DNA from: Flavobacterium xueshanense
Lineage (GTDB): Bacteria; Bacteroidota; Bacteroidia; Flavobacteriales; Flavobacteriaceae
Reading direction: 5' to 3'
DNA: 64,000 bases
Assembly (NCBI RefSeq): GCF_900112975.1
Contig: NZ_FONQ01000007.1
Coordinates: forward strand, 1 to 64,000
The notes under the pieces were generated by a model. It worked only from the letters and a program-made list of their open reading frames with translations. It was not told where the DNA came from and searched no databases. Both the position numbers and the translations under genes were made by a program. Below, piece after piece: positions 28,061 to 37,988 of the stretch; within the stretch, counting starts at the first letter, position 1; each line of letters begins with the position of its first letter.

Positions 28061-29566
28061 ATGGATAACGTAGTGCAAAGACCTGAATTTAAGGCAAAAT
28101 ATGATAATTATATTGGAGGAAAATTCGTTGCACCAGTCAAAGGTGAATATTTTGATGTATTTTCTCCAATTGATGGAAAAGTATTTACTCAAGCGGCACA
28201 TTCAAGCAAAGAAGATTTAGATATTGCCGTTGATAAAGCATACGAAGCTTTTCAAACCTGGGGAAAAACATCTGTTACAGAGCGAAGTAATTTATTGAAT
28301 AAAATTGCTCAGGTTATTGAAGATAATTTAGAATATCTTGCAACCGTTGAGACTATTGATAATGGAAAAGCCATTCGAGAAACTTTAGCTGCCGATATGC
28401 CGCTAGCAGTTGATCATTTTAGGTACTTTGCAGGAGTAATTCGTGCTGAAGAAAGTTCAATAGCCGAATTAGATTCACAAACCGTTTCCATCGCTTTGAG
28501 CGAACCTTTAGGAGTTATTGCCCAAATTATTCCATGGAATTTTCCAATCTTAATGGCCGTTTGGAAACTCGCTCCAGCATTAGCCGCAGGAAATACGGTA
28601 GTTTTAAAACCAGCAGAAAGCACACCAATTTCTATTTTGATATTGATGGAATTGATTGGAGATATTCTTCCTCCTGGAGTCATAAATATTGTAAATGGTT
28701 TTGGTGCTGAACTTGGAAGAGCTTTGGTAACCAATAAAAAAGTGTCAAAAGCAGCTTTTACAGGTTCCACGCCAACCGGTCGTTTAGTAATGCAATATGC
28801 GACTGAAAACATTATTCCGGTAACATTAGAATTAGGCGGAAAATCTCCAAATATTTTCATGAAATCCGTTGGTGATGCTGATGATGATTTCTTCGATAAA
28901 GCGATCGAAGGAGCGGTAATGTTCGCTTTAAATCAAGGTGAAATTTGTACCTGTCCTTCTCGATTATTAGTTCACGAAGATATTTATGATAAATTTATCG
29001 CCCGTGTAATTGAAAGAACAGAAGCAATTAAAATGGGAAATCCATTGGACAAAACCACTATGATGGGAGCGCAGACATCATTAGTTCAAAAAGAAAAAAT
29101 TCTTTCTTACATTAAATTAGGAAAAGAAGAAGGTGCCGAACTTTTGACTGGTGGTGATGAAAATCATTTAGAAGGAAATTTATCGGAAGGATATTACATC
29201 AAACCAACACTTTTCAAAGGACACAACAAAATGCGTATTTTCCAAGAAGAAATTTTTGGACCTGTTTTGGCGGTAACTACTTTTAAGACCACTGAAGAAG
29301 CGATTGCTATTGCAAATGATACGATGTATGGTTTGGGGGCCGGGCTTTGGACACGTGATGCACATGAAATTTATCAGGTTCCAAGAGCAATTCAAGCAGG
29401 TCGTGTTTGGATTAATCAATTCCATTCTTATCCTGCCGGAGCTCCTTTTGGAGGGTACAAACAATCAGGAATTGGTCGTGAAAATCACAAAATGATGTTA
29501 GGTCACTACCGTCAAACCAAAAACATGTTGATTTCTTACGATAAAAAGAAATTAGGTTTCTTTTAG
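28061..29566 (+). CDS. NAD(P)-dependent aldehyde dehydrogenase (ExaC/acetaldehyde type)
   Basis: Oxidises an aldehyde to the acid in the cytoplasm. The 501 residues carry the family motifs: [20 protein letters not shown] for cofactor binding, Glu257 in [12 protein letters not shown] and nucleophile Cys296 in [11 protein letters not shown]. The second cysteine (CTC) is typical of the ExaC-like group. The DUF779 gene 74 bases downstream and the AraC gene after it are the usual partners of this group. A TAAATTTG -7-like box lies at 28030-28037, with no proper -33 box, consistent with activator control. Confidence 0.93.
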   Translation: MDNVVQRPEFKAKYDNYIGGKFVAPVKGEYFDVFSPIDGKVFTQAAHSSKEDLDIAVDKAYEAFQTWGKTSVTERSNLLNKIAQVIEDNLEYLATVETIDNGKAIRETLAADMPLAVDHFRYFAGVIRAEESSIAELDSQTVSIALSEPLGVIAQIIPWNFPILMAVWKLAPALAAGNTVVLKPAESTPISILILMELIGDILPPGVINIVNGFGAELGRALVTNKKVSKAAFTGSTPTGRLVMQYATENIIPVTLELGGKSPNIFMKSVGDADDDFFDKAIEGAVMFALNQGEICTCPSRLLVHEDIYDKFIARVIERTEAIKMGNPLDKTTMMGAQTSLVQKEKILSYIKLGKEEGAELLTGGDENHLEGNLSEGYYIKPTLFKGHNKMRIFQEEIFGPVLAVTTFKTTEEAIAIANDTMYGLGAGLWTRDAHEIYQVPRAIQAGRVWINQFHSYPAGAPFGGYKQSGIGRENHKMMLGHYRQTKNMLISYDKKKLGFF

Positions 29567-29589
29567 AAGTTACAGATTTTCGTTAATAA

Positions 29590-29625
29590 CTAACCTGGCA
29601 GATTTTAAAATTTGTCAGGTTTTAT
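29590..29625 (+). terminator. Hairpin between aldehyde dehydrogenase and DUF779 genes
   Basis: AACCTGGCAG and TTGTCAGGTT pair around ATTTTAAAAT and are followed by TTATTTT. It may be a partial terminator that lowers expression of the downstream gene. Confidence 0.45.
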
Positions 29626-29640
29626 TTTAAATAAAAAAAG

Positions 29641-30015
29641 ATGACAAAAAGAATTGATGCCACAAAAAAAGCAATAGAATTAATCAAAATATTGCAGGAA
29701 AAACATGGTGATTTGATGTTTTATCAAGCAGGAGGTTGTTGCGAAGGAACGCAGCCACAATGTTTTGAAAAAGGAGGTTTTTACCAAAGATTGGGTGATG
29801 TTTGCATTGGTACAATCGAAAATGCGGAGTTTTGGGTAGACAAGGATTTATTCGAATATTGGAAACACGCCCATTTTACTTTGGATGTAATTGATGCATT
29901 TGGCGTTGGGGGATTTTCCTTGGAAACACCATTGAAGAAAACATTCCGAATCGAATATCGCATTTTTACACCTGATGAAGAACTTTCACTGGAGCCTCTA
30001 ACCTACATTGAATAA
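29641..30015 (+). CDS. DUF779 domain protein
   Basis: A 124-residue cytoplasmic protein of unknown function. Cysteines cluster near the N-terminus in YQAGGCCEGTQPQCFEKGGF, suggesting metal or redox chemistry. RLGDVCIGTIENAEFWVDKD and SLETPLKKTFRIEYRIFTPDE match the family along its length. DUF779 genes commonly sit next to aldehyde dehydrogenases of the ExaC type, as here, so a role in aldehyde metabolism is likely but undefined. Confidence 0.88.
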   Translation: MTKRIDATKKAIELIKILQEKHGDLMFYQAGGCCEGTQPQCFEKGGFYQRLGDVCIGTIENAEFWVDKDLFEYWKHAHFTLDVIDAFGVGGFSLETPLKKTFRIEYRIFTPDEELSLEPLTYIE

Positions 30016-30018
30016 GAA

Positions 30019-30966
30019 CTAGTTCACAAACAATAATTGATATTGTTTAGGAGTAATTCCTTCGTGTTTTTTAAACAATCGAATAAAGTAATTACAATCT
30101 TCAAATCCGGATAAATAACAAACTTCATTGATTTGTATCGAAGGATTTTTGAGCAATTGTTTGGCACATCTCATTTTTTCTCCAATAACAAATTCAATAG
30201 GACTCATTCCTAATTCTCTTTTGAAAAAACGATAGAACGAAGTAGTGCTCATGCATGCTTTTTCGCTCAAATGTTTCATGCTGAAATTTTCTTTTAAATT
30301 CGACCGAATGAATTCGACTACTTGTGTAATAGGATTTTTTGGATCTGTAAATAATCCATCATCAATTGCTTTGGCAGTTTGTGTCTGAATAATCCGAATT
30401 AATAGCTCCTGTAACGTTAAATCAGCCAGAGCATCTTTTGTAATTGACGTGCTCATGCATTCTTTGATTAACTTATTAATTGTTGTTGCTAATTCGATAT
30501 TATTATAAAAAAAGTAATTTTGGTAGTTTAATTGCCAGAATTGATTGTTTCCTTCTTTTGGATATCGCTCATTCAAAAACTGTAATGTATCCGTGATTTT
30601 TGTTTGTTCTATCGCCAAAGCCAAACATTGCGTAGGATTATTTTTTGAAGCCTCCGGAAAATCAATTTTCATTTCCACATTCGAAGGAATCACAACGGTT
30701 TCTCCAGGTAAGTAAACAAATCCCGGATCATCAAAAAGGTGCATTACTTTTTTGCCACGTAACATGCTGGTCACCACAAAATCATTAAATTTCAAAGGAA
30801 CTAATGCAGAAGATTCATAAGTCTCAAAAAGATTCAATTCACAATGGTTCAACGAATAAACGGTTCTGTTTTCTACTAATGTCTTCAACGATTTCTCGTT
30901 AGATAAATGAGGTGGATTTATAAAAGCACGATTACTGTTCATAGTTTTAAACTTAAAGAAAGGCAA
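30019..30966 (-). CDS. AraC family transcriptional regulator
   Basis: A 315-residue activator-type regulator. The last 100 residues form the two-helix-turn-helix DNA-binding domain: NFSMKHLSEKACMSTTSFYR then ELGMSPIEFV, and SGFEDCNYFIRLFKKHEGIT with PKQY. The N-terminal 200 residues form an effector domain with VPSNVEMKIDFPEA, typical of regulators next to aldehyde/alcohol dehydrogenase genes. It is convergent with DUF779, three bases apart, and most likely controls the aldehyde dehydrogenase gene. Confidence 0.9.
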   Translation of the reverse strand: MPFFKFKTMNSNRAFINPPHLSNEKSLKTLVENRTVYSLNHCELNLFETYESSALVPLKFNDFVVTSMLRGKKVMHLFDDPGFVYLPGETVVIPSNVEMKIDFPEASKNNPTQCLALAIEQTKITDTLQFLNERYPKEGNNQFWQLNYQNYFFYNNIELATTINKLIKECMSTSITKDALADLTLQELLIRIIQTQTAKAIDDGLFTDPKNPITQVVEFIRSNLKENFSMKHLSEKACMSTTSFYRFFKRELGMSPIEFVIGEKMRCAKQLLKNPSIQINEVCYLSGFEDCNYFIRLFKKHEGITPKQYQLLFVN

Positions 30967-31016
30967 AATTTAAATTTAATGAAAATAATTTTAATCGAAG
31001 TGAAGTTTAACAAAAT

Positions 31017-31880
31017 TTAAATTAATTCTTCTACATGTTTTTTAATGTTCTCCGCAATTTTATGCGTTGGTAAATCGTTCGCATCGCTTCCAAAAGGATC
31101 TTCAATTTCCTCCGCAATCAACTCTAAACTCGCCAAAACATAAAATATAAATACGACCACAGGAACTACATAATAGCCCAGACTAAAAGCATATCCAAAA
31201 GGTAAAGTCATCACATAAAAGAAGATGAATTTTTTAAGAAAGGCACTGTAGGAATAGGGAATAGGGGTGTTTTTAATTCTTTCACAAGCACCACAAATAT
31301 CAGTAAACGATTTTACTTCTTCGTTTAAAATAATCAGTTGATCACCCGTTATTTTTTTGGAATCGTATAAATCATTAATCTTCTGAAATAACATTTTCGC
31401 GACCTGATTCGGTTTGTGTTTGTGATGATCAATTTCTAAATCGACATCGTCAAATAACTGTTTGCCGGTTTCTTCATCTTTTAAATGTTTGTTTAAAATA
31501 GAAGCGTAGCTGGGAATTAATTTTCTAAAATAAGCGAGGTCTTTTTCATCTGTTAAGATAACGGAAAGTTTGATGGCTAAATTACGACTGTTATTCACTA
31601 AAATGCCCCACATTTTGCGCCCTTCCCACCAACGATCATAAGCAGTATTGGTTCTGAAAACAAGCAATAATGAAATTACAAAACCAAGCATTCCGTGCAT
31701 GATTGTAATGTTCTTCACGTAACTATCGTCAGCTAATTTCAAGTATTCAACTTCTAAATAGCCTATAATTCCGGAATAAAGTCCAATAGCGAACATTAAG
31801 GGTATTAACGTTCTGAAGGTGTCCGCTTTGTGAAAGCGAAAAATGAATGTAAACCAGTCTTTTGTGTTGTACGAAATCAT
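31017..31880 (-). CDS. Bestrophin-like anion channel family protein
   Basis: A 287-residue integral membrane protein of the bestrophin/UPF0187 group. MLGFVISLLLVFRTNTAYDRWWEGRKMWG is the family hallmark (only part quoted here: FRTNTAYDRWWEGRKMWG, about residues 75-92). Hydrophobic segments lie at about 25-45, 65-80 and 215-255, and PFGSDANDLP near the C-terminus fits. Bacterial members are putative ion channels. It lies 28 bases downstream of the TolC-type gene on the same strand, so it may be co-transcribed with the efflux operon. Confidence 0.88.
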   Translation of the reverse strand: MISYNTKDWFTFIFRFHKADTFRTLIPLMFAIGLYSGIIGYLEVEYLKLADDSYVKNITIMHGMLGFVISLLLVFRTNTAYDRWWEGRKMWGILVNNSRNLAIKLSVILTDEKDLAYFRKLIPSYASILNKHLKDEETGKQLFDDVDLEIDHHKHKPNQVAKMLFQKINDLYDSKKITGDQLIILNEEVKSFTDICGACERIKNTPIPYSYSAFLKKFIFFYVMTLPFGYAFSLGYYVVPVVVFIFYVLASLELIAEEIEDPFGSDANDLPTHKIAENIKKHVEELI

Positions 31881-31908
31881 TTAAGATACTATTTTTAACA
31901 AAAATAAA

Positions 31909-33222
31909 TTAAAAAATAAGATTTCCTGCCAATTCTCGTAATGCGATTTCAGATAATTTCCCTTGAAATTGAGCATTGCTGTAACGCACTTTAGCATTCA
32001 CATAATTCAATTGCGCAGTTCTGAATTCTAAAGTAGTTATAGTTCCAATGCGGAATTTGTCTAATGTTATGTTCAGATTTTGTTTGGCAATCAATTCATT
32101 TTTTTCTTCCAAAGCAATCAATTCTAAATTTGTCAGATAGGTTTGATAAGAGGTCGCTAGCTGTGAATTTACAGCTAAATTTTGCTGATCTATATTTAAT
32201 TTCGAATTTTCAATTTGAATCTTGGCAATTTTTTCATTTCGGTTTTGCGCAAAACCATCAAATAAATTCAATGAAGCGTTGAAACCATAGTTCAAACCTC
32301 TGGATTGGGACTGTGCCAAAAAACCAAGACTGGATTGACTTTCTGAAAAATTATAGGCAGTATTTACTCGAACGGTAGGATAACGTGCCGCTTTTATCTG
32401 CTTCAATTCTAATTCCGCCACTCTCTTATTGATAATTTGCGCTTCTAATTGCGGATTTTGTTTTTCAGCTAAGGCTTTTAATTCTGGCAGTGATAATAAG
32501 GAATCTACTTTCAGAACATCAATTACTTTAAAATCCGTAGCAACATCTCTGGCCAGCAGTTGGTTTAATAAAATCTTACTGTTCGCGTACAATTCTTTTT
32601 GTCTTAACAATGCTACCTGATCTGTATTCAAATCAACTTGGGCATTCAAAACTTCTAACTTAGATGCTTTTCCAATGGTAAATCTGTTTTGGGCCAAAGT
32701 CAATCGCTGGTTAGAAATAACGATCGTTGTGTCCAAAGCGGCTAATTGTTGTTGCTGTTGTACCAAATCGTAATACGCAGCATTCACATCGCTGATTCTT
32801 GTGATGACGGTTAATTTTAATTGTGCTTCACCCAGTTTTTGCAACTCTTTTAACTGATCCATTCTGGCAAACATGCGCAGACCATCAAAAATGGTCCAAT
32901 TTAATCCAACGCCATAGTTTAAACTATTATTTTTAGCATTGTCTAATTCAGTTTCTGTTCCGTCCTGACGTATTTGTGAACTGTTCTGAATACTGTTGTT
33001 ATCAACAACATTAGCGGTAACAGTTGGTAACATTCCTGCATTTCCAATAGCTACATTTGTTTTTTGAATAGTCAAATTATTGGTCGCAATTTTTATTTCG
33101 TAATTGTTTTCCAAAGCGATTTTCACAGCGCTTTCTAATGTCAGCACTTGCTGCGCATTAGCATTTACTGCGCAGAGCAAGATTAGTATTAAGCTTTGAA
33201 AAATTATTTTATTATGTGTCAT
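31909..33222 (-). CDS. TolC-family outer membrane efflux protein
   Basis: The outer-membrane channel of the tripartite efflux pump encoded with it. The 437 residues start with a signal peptide (ILILLCAVNANAQQ) and show the two repeated helical halves of TolC proteins, with NRFTIGKASKLEVLNAQVDL and the matching LDKFRIGTITTLEFRTAQLN. It follows the RND gene by 65 bases on the same strand. Confidence 0.94.
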   Translation of the reverse strand: MTHNKIIFQSLILILLCAVNANAQQVLTLESAVKIALENNYEIKIATNNLTIQKTNVAIGNAGMLPTVTANVVDNNSIQNSSQIRQDGTETELDNAKNNSLNYGVGLNWTIFDGLRMFARMDQLKELQKLGEAQLKLTVITRISDVNAAYYDLVQQQQQLAALDTTIVISNQRLTLAQNRFTIGKASKLEVLNAQVDLNTDQVALLRQKELYANSKILLNQLLARDVATDFKVIDVLKVDSLLSLPELKALAEKQNPQLEAQIINKRVAELELKQIKAARYPTVRVNTAYNFSESQSSLGFLAQSQSRGLNYGFNASLNLFDGFAQNRNEKIAKIQIENSKLNIDQQNLAVNSQLATSYQTYLTNLELIALEEKNELIAKQNLNITLDKFRIGTITTLEFRTAQLNYVNAKVRYSNAQFQGKLSEIALRELAGNLIF

Positions 33223-33287
33223 AATTATATTTTTTTGATTCGGATCAATGAATTTCTTTAATCCGAATCATCAACGTTTCATTAAAA

Positions 33288-36200
33288 TTAATTGAACTCT
33301 TTTTCATATTCTTCAATATGATCAAATTCAGGATAATGTTTTCTAGCTCTTGACCACATCAAATACATCGCTGGAATAACGAATAATGTTAAAACTAGAG
33401 AGAAAATAGTACCACCTACAATTACAACTCCCATTCCAATTCTACTAGTTGATGCCGCACCCAGAGACATCGCAATTGGTAATGCGCCTAATGAAATAGC
33501 CAGACTCGTCATTAAAATTGGCCGTAATCTCGCTTCCGATGCTTCTAATATCGCTTCTAATTTTGGTTTGCCTTGTTCTCGAAGCTGATTCGCAAATTCA
33601 ACAATCAGGATTCCATTTTTGGTTACCAAACCAATAAGCATTACGGTTCCAATTTGGCTGAAAATATTCCAAGTCTGATCAAACAACCACAAGGAGAATA
33701 AAGCTCCCGCAACGGCCATTGGCACGGTCAAAATAATAATGAAAGGGTCAATAAAACTTTCAAATTGTGCCGCTAAAATTAAAAATATTAAAAGCAAAGC
33801 CAATCCAAACGCAAAAGCAGTATTCGAACTACTTTCGACAAAATCTCTGGATTCTCCACCTAAATCAGTGGTAAACGTATCGTCAAGGACTTTGGCTTTT
33901 ATTTCATTCATTGCATCGATTCCATCGCTGATACTTTTGCCCGGAGCAAGACCAGCAGAGACAGTGGCTGCCATATAGCGGTTATTGTGGTACAATTGTG
34001 GCGGGTTACTTTTTTCTTCAATCGTCACCACGTTGTCCATTTGGATTAATTGTCCCATATTATTTTTAACAAACATAGAAGTTAAATCCAATGGTTTCGA
34101 ACGGTCTTTTTGGTCGAATTGTCCAATAACCTGATATTGTTTTCCATTTCGCATAAAATAACCAAAACGCTGTCCGCTCAATGAAAGCTGTAACGTTTGT
34201 GCAATATCAATCACTGAAATTCCTAAACTTTCCGCTTTTTCTCTGTCAATGGTTACATTAATTTCTGGTTTGTTAAATTTTAAATTCACATCACTAACTG
34301 CAAAAGTTGGGTTTTTAGCAACTTCATCCATGAAAACAGGAATTTTTTCTTCCAGTTTTTTAAAGTTTGGTGCTTGAATAATGTATTGAATAGGCAATCC
34401 ACCGCGTCGATTTACGGCAATTGTTGGTTGCTCAATTACGGATGTTTTTGCGTCGGGATATTGCTTCGTCCATTTGGTAAGTTTCTCAGCAATTTCTTTT
34501 TGCGAATCGGCTCTTTCATTTGGTTGTACCAATGATACCCGAATAAAACCGCTGTTTACCGATGAAGATCCAAAACCTGGAGACGTAATTACCAAGGCTA
34601 CTTTTTTGCCCGGAATCGAGTCATCAACCAATCTCGATACTTCCTGCATGAAGCGATCCATGTATTCATAAGAAGAACCTTCAGGAGTAGACATACGAAG
34701 TACAAAACCACTACGGTCGTCATACGGAGCTGTTTCTTTTTGCAAAAGATTGAAAAACAAATAAATTAATCCAAAACAAGCAATCAAAATAGGGAAACTT
34801 AACCATTTTTTCTTCATGAAACGGCTTAATGAACTCGCATAACCACTGTTTAGTTTTTGAAAATAAGGTTCAGTGCGGATGTAAAATTTTGATTTTTTTT
34901 GTTCGCCGCCTTTCATCAAATAAGCGTTTAACATTGGGGTTAATGTCAACGATACAAAAGCTGAAATCAGTACCGCTGCGCCAATGACGACGCCAAATTC
35001 CCTAAAAAGTCGTCCCACAAATCCTTCGAGGAAAATTACAGGAAGAAAAACTGCTGCTAAAGTGATCGAAATTGAAATTACCGCAAAGAATATTTCGTTA
35101 GATCCTTTGATGGCTGCCTCGATAGGTGTCATGCCCTCTTCTACCTTTTTGAAAATATTCTCGGTGACCACAATTCCATCATCAACCACAAGTCCTGTTG
35201 CCAAAACGATTGCCAATAATGTCAACACATTTATAGAGAAACCAAAAAGCCACATGATAAAGAATGTAGCGATCAACGAAACTGGAATATCAATCAATGG
35301 TCTAAAAGCAATCGCCCAATCCCTAAAAAATAAATAGATAATCAAGATTACCAGAACAATAGAAATCCCTAATGTTTCCGCGACTTCAATAACTGATTTT
35401 TTTACAAAAATAGTATTATCAATGGCGATATTCAGTTTGATATCTTTTGGTAAATCCTTTTTTAATTTTTCGAATTCCTTGTAAAAAGCAGTAGAAATAT
35501 CTAAATAATTGGCTCCCGGAAGTGGCACAATAGCTACACCAACTAATGGCGTTCCGGATTGTGTCATTTTGGTTTCTGTGTTTTCAGGTCCAAGGCTTGC
35601 TAATCCAACATCGCTGAAACGCACTACTTTTTCGCCTTCGGTACGGATGATGATATTATTGAATTCTTCAGCAGTAGAGAGATTCCCCACTGTTTTTACA
35701 GTCAATTCGGTATTGTCCCCGGTTAGTTTTCCCGAAGGTAATTCAACGTTTTGTTTGTTTAATGCATCTCTCACTTCCGATACGGTACAACCGTAAGATG
35801 CCAACTTTATAGGATCGATCCACAAACGCATGGCGTATCTTTTTTGTCCCCAAATTTGGACGCCACTTACGCCAGGAATAGTCTCCAGACGTTGTGAAAT
35901 TACATTTTCAGCGTAATCACTAAGTTCTAACGCATTACGTGTATCACTTTGAACAGTCATCGAAATGATGGCATCACCATTTGCATCAGCTTTAGAAACT
36001 ACCGGTGGAGAATCAATATCCTGAGGAAGATTTCTAACAGCTTGCGATACTTTATCACGAACATCATTAGCAGCATCTTCCAGATTTTTATCCAAATTAA
36101 ACTCAATGGTAATGTTACTGCTTCCTTGCGCACTGGAAGAAGTTACATTTCTAATCCCGTCAATGGAATTGATAGCTTTTTCAAGCGGTTCCGTAATTTG

Positions 36201-36383
36201 GGATTCGATGATGTCAGCATTTGCACCGGCATAATTCGTACGAATCGAAACTTGTGCCGGATCAATCGAAGGAAATTCTCGAACGCCCAGAAAGGTGTAA
36301 CCAATTAATCCAAACAAAACGATGGCTAAATTGATTACTATGGTAAATACGGGTCTTCTAATACTTGTTGTGGATAAACTCAT
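33288..36383 (-). CDS. RND efflux pump, inner-membrane transporter
   Basis: The proton-driven pump of an AcrAB-TolC-like system. The 1031 residues have 12 expected membrane helices and two large periplasmic loops. GYTFLGVREFPSIDPAQVSI at the N-terminus and GLVVDDGIVVTENIF in helix 4, with its Asp-Asp proton relay, place it in the HAE1 group. GLVTKNGILIVEFANQLREQ is the C-terminal counterpart. Substrates cannot be told from sequence. Middle gene of the operon, after the membrane fusion protein (78-base gap). Confidence 0.96.
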   Translation of the reverse strand: MSLSTTSIRRPVFTIVINLAIVLFGLIGYTFLGVREFPSIDPAQVSIRTNYAGANADIIESQITEPLEKAINSIDGIRNVTSSSAQGSSNITIEFNLDKNLEDAANDVRDKVSQAVRNLPQDIDSPPVVSKADANGDAIISMTVQSDTRNALELSDYAENVISQRLETIPGVSGVQIWGQKRYAMRLWIDPIKLASYGCTVSEVRDALNKQNVELPSGKLTGDNTELTVKTVGNLSTAEEFNNIIIRTEGEKVVRFSDVGLASLGPENTETKMTQSGTPLVGVAIVPLPGANYLDISTAFYKEFEKLKKDLPKDIKLNIAIDNTIFVKKSVIEVAETLGISIVLVILIIYLFFRDWAIAFRPLIDIPVSLIATFFIMWLFGFSINVLTLLAIVLATGLVVDDGIVVTENIFKKVEEGMTPIEAAIKGSNEIFFAVISISITLAAVFLPVIFLEGFVGRLFREFGVVIGAAVLISAFVSLTLTPMLNAYLMKGGEQKKSKFYIRTEPYFQKLNSGYASSLSRFMKKKWLSFPILIACFGLIYLFFNLLQKETAPYDDRSGFVLRMSTPEGSSYEYMDRFMQEVSRLVDDSIPGKKVALVITSPGFGSSSVNSGFIRVSLVQPNERADSQKEIAEKLTKWTKQYPDAKTSVIEQPTIAVNRRGGLPIQYIIQAPNFKKLEEKIPVFMDEVAKNPTFAVSDVNLKFNKPEINVTIDREKAESLGISVIDIAQTLQLSLSGQRFGYFMRNGKQYQVIGQFDQKDRSKPLDLTSMFVKNNMGQLIQMDNVVTIEEKSNPPQLYHNNRYMAATVSAGLAPGKSISDGIDAMNEIKAKVLDDTFTTDLGGESRDFVESSSNTAFAFGLALLLIFLILAAQFESFIDPFIIILTVPMAVAGALFSLWLFDQTWNIFSQIGTVMLIGLVTKNGILIVEFANQLREQGKPKLEAILEASEARLRPILMTSLAISLGALPIAMSLGAASTSRIGMGVVIVGGTIFSLVLTLFVIPAMYLMWSRARKHYPEFDHIEEYEKEFN

Positions 36384-36461
36384 TTTTTTTAAATTATGAG
36401 TTATAAATTATTAATATGAGTACTGTGTAGATTCATAATTCATAATTTATAACTTTTAAAA

Positions 36462-37520
36462 TTATTTAATTTTAACAGTCACAGGAGTTTCATTTTTTAA
36501 TGACATAACACCACTCGTAATTACGGTATCGCCGGGTTTCAAGCCAGAAAGTACCAGAATGGAGGCATCTGTTCGTGTTGCGGTTTCTATCATCACTTCT
36601 TTGGCTTGACCATTACTGGAGATGAAAACTTTTTTACCGTTTTGAACTGGAATTACAGCTTCGGTAGGAACTACGATAGCGTCTTTTATGATGTCTAAAG
36701 GCAATTCGACATCAGCAAATGTTCCTGGTAATAATTTGCCGTTGCTATTTTCGGCAATTGCACGAACCTGTAAAGTTCTGGTTGCTACAGCCACTTCTGG
36801 CTCAATAGCGTATACTTTAGCAGTATATTTATCATCAGAACCTGCAACTTTGAAAGTTATATAGGTGTTTGTTTTTACTTGGCTGGCGTATTTTTCAGGA
36901 ATCGAAAAAGTGATTTTTAATTTTCCTGTGTTCACTAATTTTGCCACTAAAATTGCTGGTGTAATATAGGTTCCCGGAGAAATAGAACGCAATCCAATTC
37001 TTCCTGAAAATGGCGCTCTAACGGATGTTTTGGCGATTTGTGCTTTTATCAATTGACTTTGGGCTTGTGCCGATTTTAAATCAGCGCGTGCCAAATCATA
37101 TTCTTCTTGACTGATGGCTTCTTTTTGCAGTAATAATTTGGCTCTTCTTTCGTTTTCTGAAGCCAATCCTTCTCTGGTTGACGTTTGTCTCAATTGGGCT
37201 CTTAACTCTAAATCATTTACTTTAAAAAGTACTTGCCCTTTACTCACATTACTTCCTTCCTGAAAATAAATTCCTTCTACAATTCCTGAAACTTCACTGC
37301 GGATTTCGACTTGTTCATTTGCTTCAATAGAGCCGGAAAGTGATAAGTTATTATCAAAAGTTTGTGGTGATGCCACAATTCCGTTTACGCTCATCGATTT
37401 GCTTTTTCCTTTTGGGTCTTTAGAATCTGCGTTTTCGCTTTTATTTTCTGTGATTCTGTATCCAATAAATCCAATGATTCCAATGGTTAGCAAGGCATAG
37501 ACTAAGTATTTAATTTTCAT
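36462..37520 (-). CDS. RND efflux periplasmic adaptor (membrane fusion) protein
   Basis: Links the RND pump to the outer-membrane channel. The 352 residues have an N-terminal membrane anchor (YLVYALLTIGIIGFIGYRI). A lipoyl/barrel-sandwich follows (QVEIRSEVSGIVEGIYFQEG, VRAPFSGRIGLRSISPGTYI), then a helical hairpin and a beta-barrel. First gene of the efflux operon. An inverted repeat TTTGTA-CA-TACAAA lies about 100 bases upstream and could be a repressor site, but no regulator gene is adjacent. Confidence 0.94.
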   Translation of the reverse strand: MKIKYLVYALLTIGIIGFIGYRITENKSENADSKDPKGKSKSMSVNGIVASPQTFDNNLSLSGSIEANEQVEIRSEVSGIVEGIYFQEGSNVSKGQVLFKVNDLELRAQLRQTSTREGLASENERRAKLLLQKEAISQEEYDLARADLKSAQAQSQLIKAQIAKTSVRAPFSGRIGLRSISPGTYITPAILVAKLVNTGKLKITFSIPEKYASQVKTNTYITFKVAGSDDKYTAKVYAIEPEVAVATRTLQVRAIAENSNGKLLPGTFADVELPLDIIKDAIVVPTEAVIPVQNGKKVFISSNGQAKEVMIETATRTDASILVLSGLKPGDTVITSGVMSLKNETPVTVKIK

Positions 37521-37988
37521 AGGTATGGTATAAAGCAGGATTAGGTTTAAGTAATTTTAGTTAAAAAACAAATTTAGGTTTTAGAAACGGGAATTGTGAT
37601 ATTGTTAATTTTTATTTAACGTTTGTACATACAAATATTAACACTTAAAAATAAAGTATTTACAAATGAATACAATTCATTTTAAACACCAATAAATAGG
37701 ACTCCCAAAAACACAAATGGTTTAATCAAGAATTGAAAAAAATGATGTTTTTTTTTTTAAATAAATTTAGCAGCGTAATTATAAACACGTAAGAAATGTA
37801 AGTTTTTATAAGTTATACTATTGCTAAAAGGAGATTTGTAAAAATAAATAAAACAAACAAAGGTCTGATTTATAAAGTTTTAATGCGAATTTAAAATATG
37901 AATTAAGTATTATAAATTACAATAAATCAATTTCTTAAATGAACTTACATTTTTAACATAGTAAAAAAAATGCGTATTACAAATTGAT
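37521..37988. other. Gap upstream of the efflux operon
   Basis: 468 AT-rich bases without a gene. The minus strand carries TAAATTTG near 37570, resembling a -7 box for the efflux operon, and the palindrome TTTGTACATACAAA at 37622-37635. Nothing else is recognisable. Confidence 0.5.
37622..37635. promoter_or_regulatory. Candidate operator of the efflux operon
   Basis: TTTGTA and TACAAA form a perfect 6-bp inverted repeat with a two-base spacer, about 50 bases upstream of the TAAATTTG box. Position and symmetry suit a dimeric regulator; this is inference. Confidence 0.3.
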
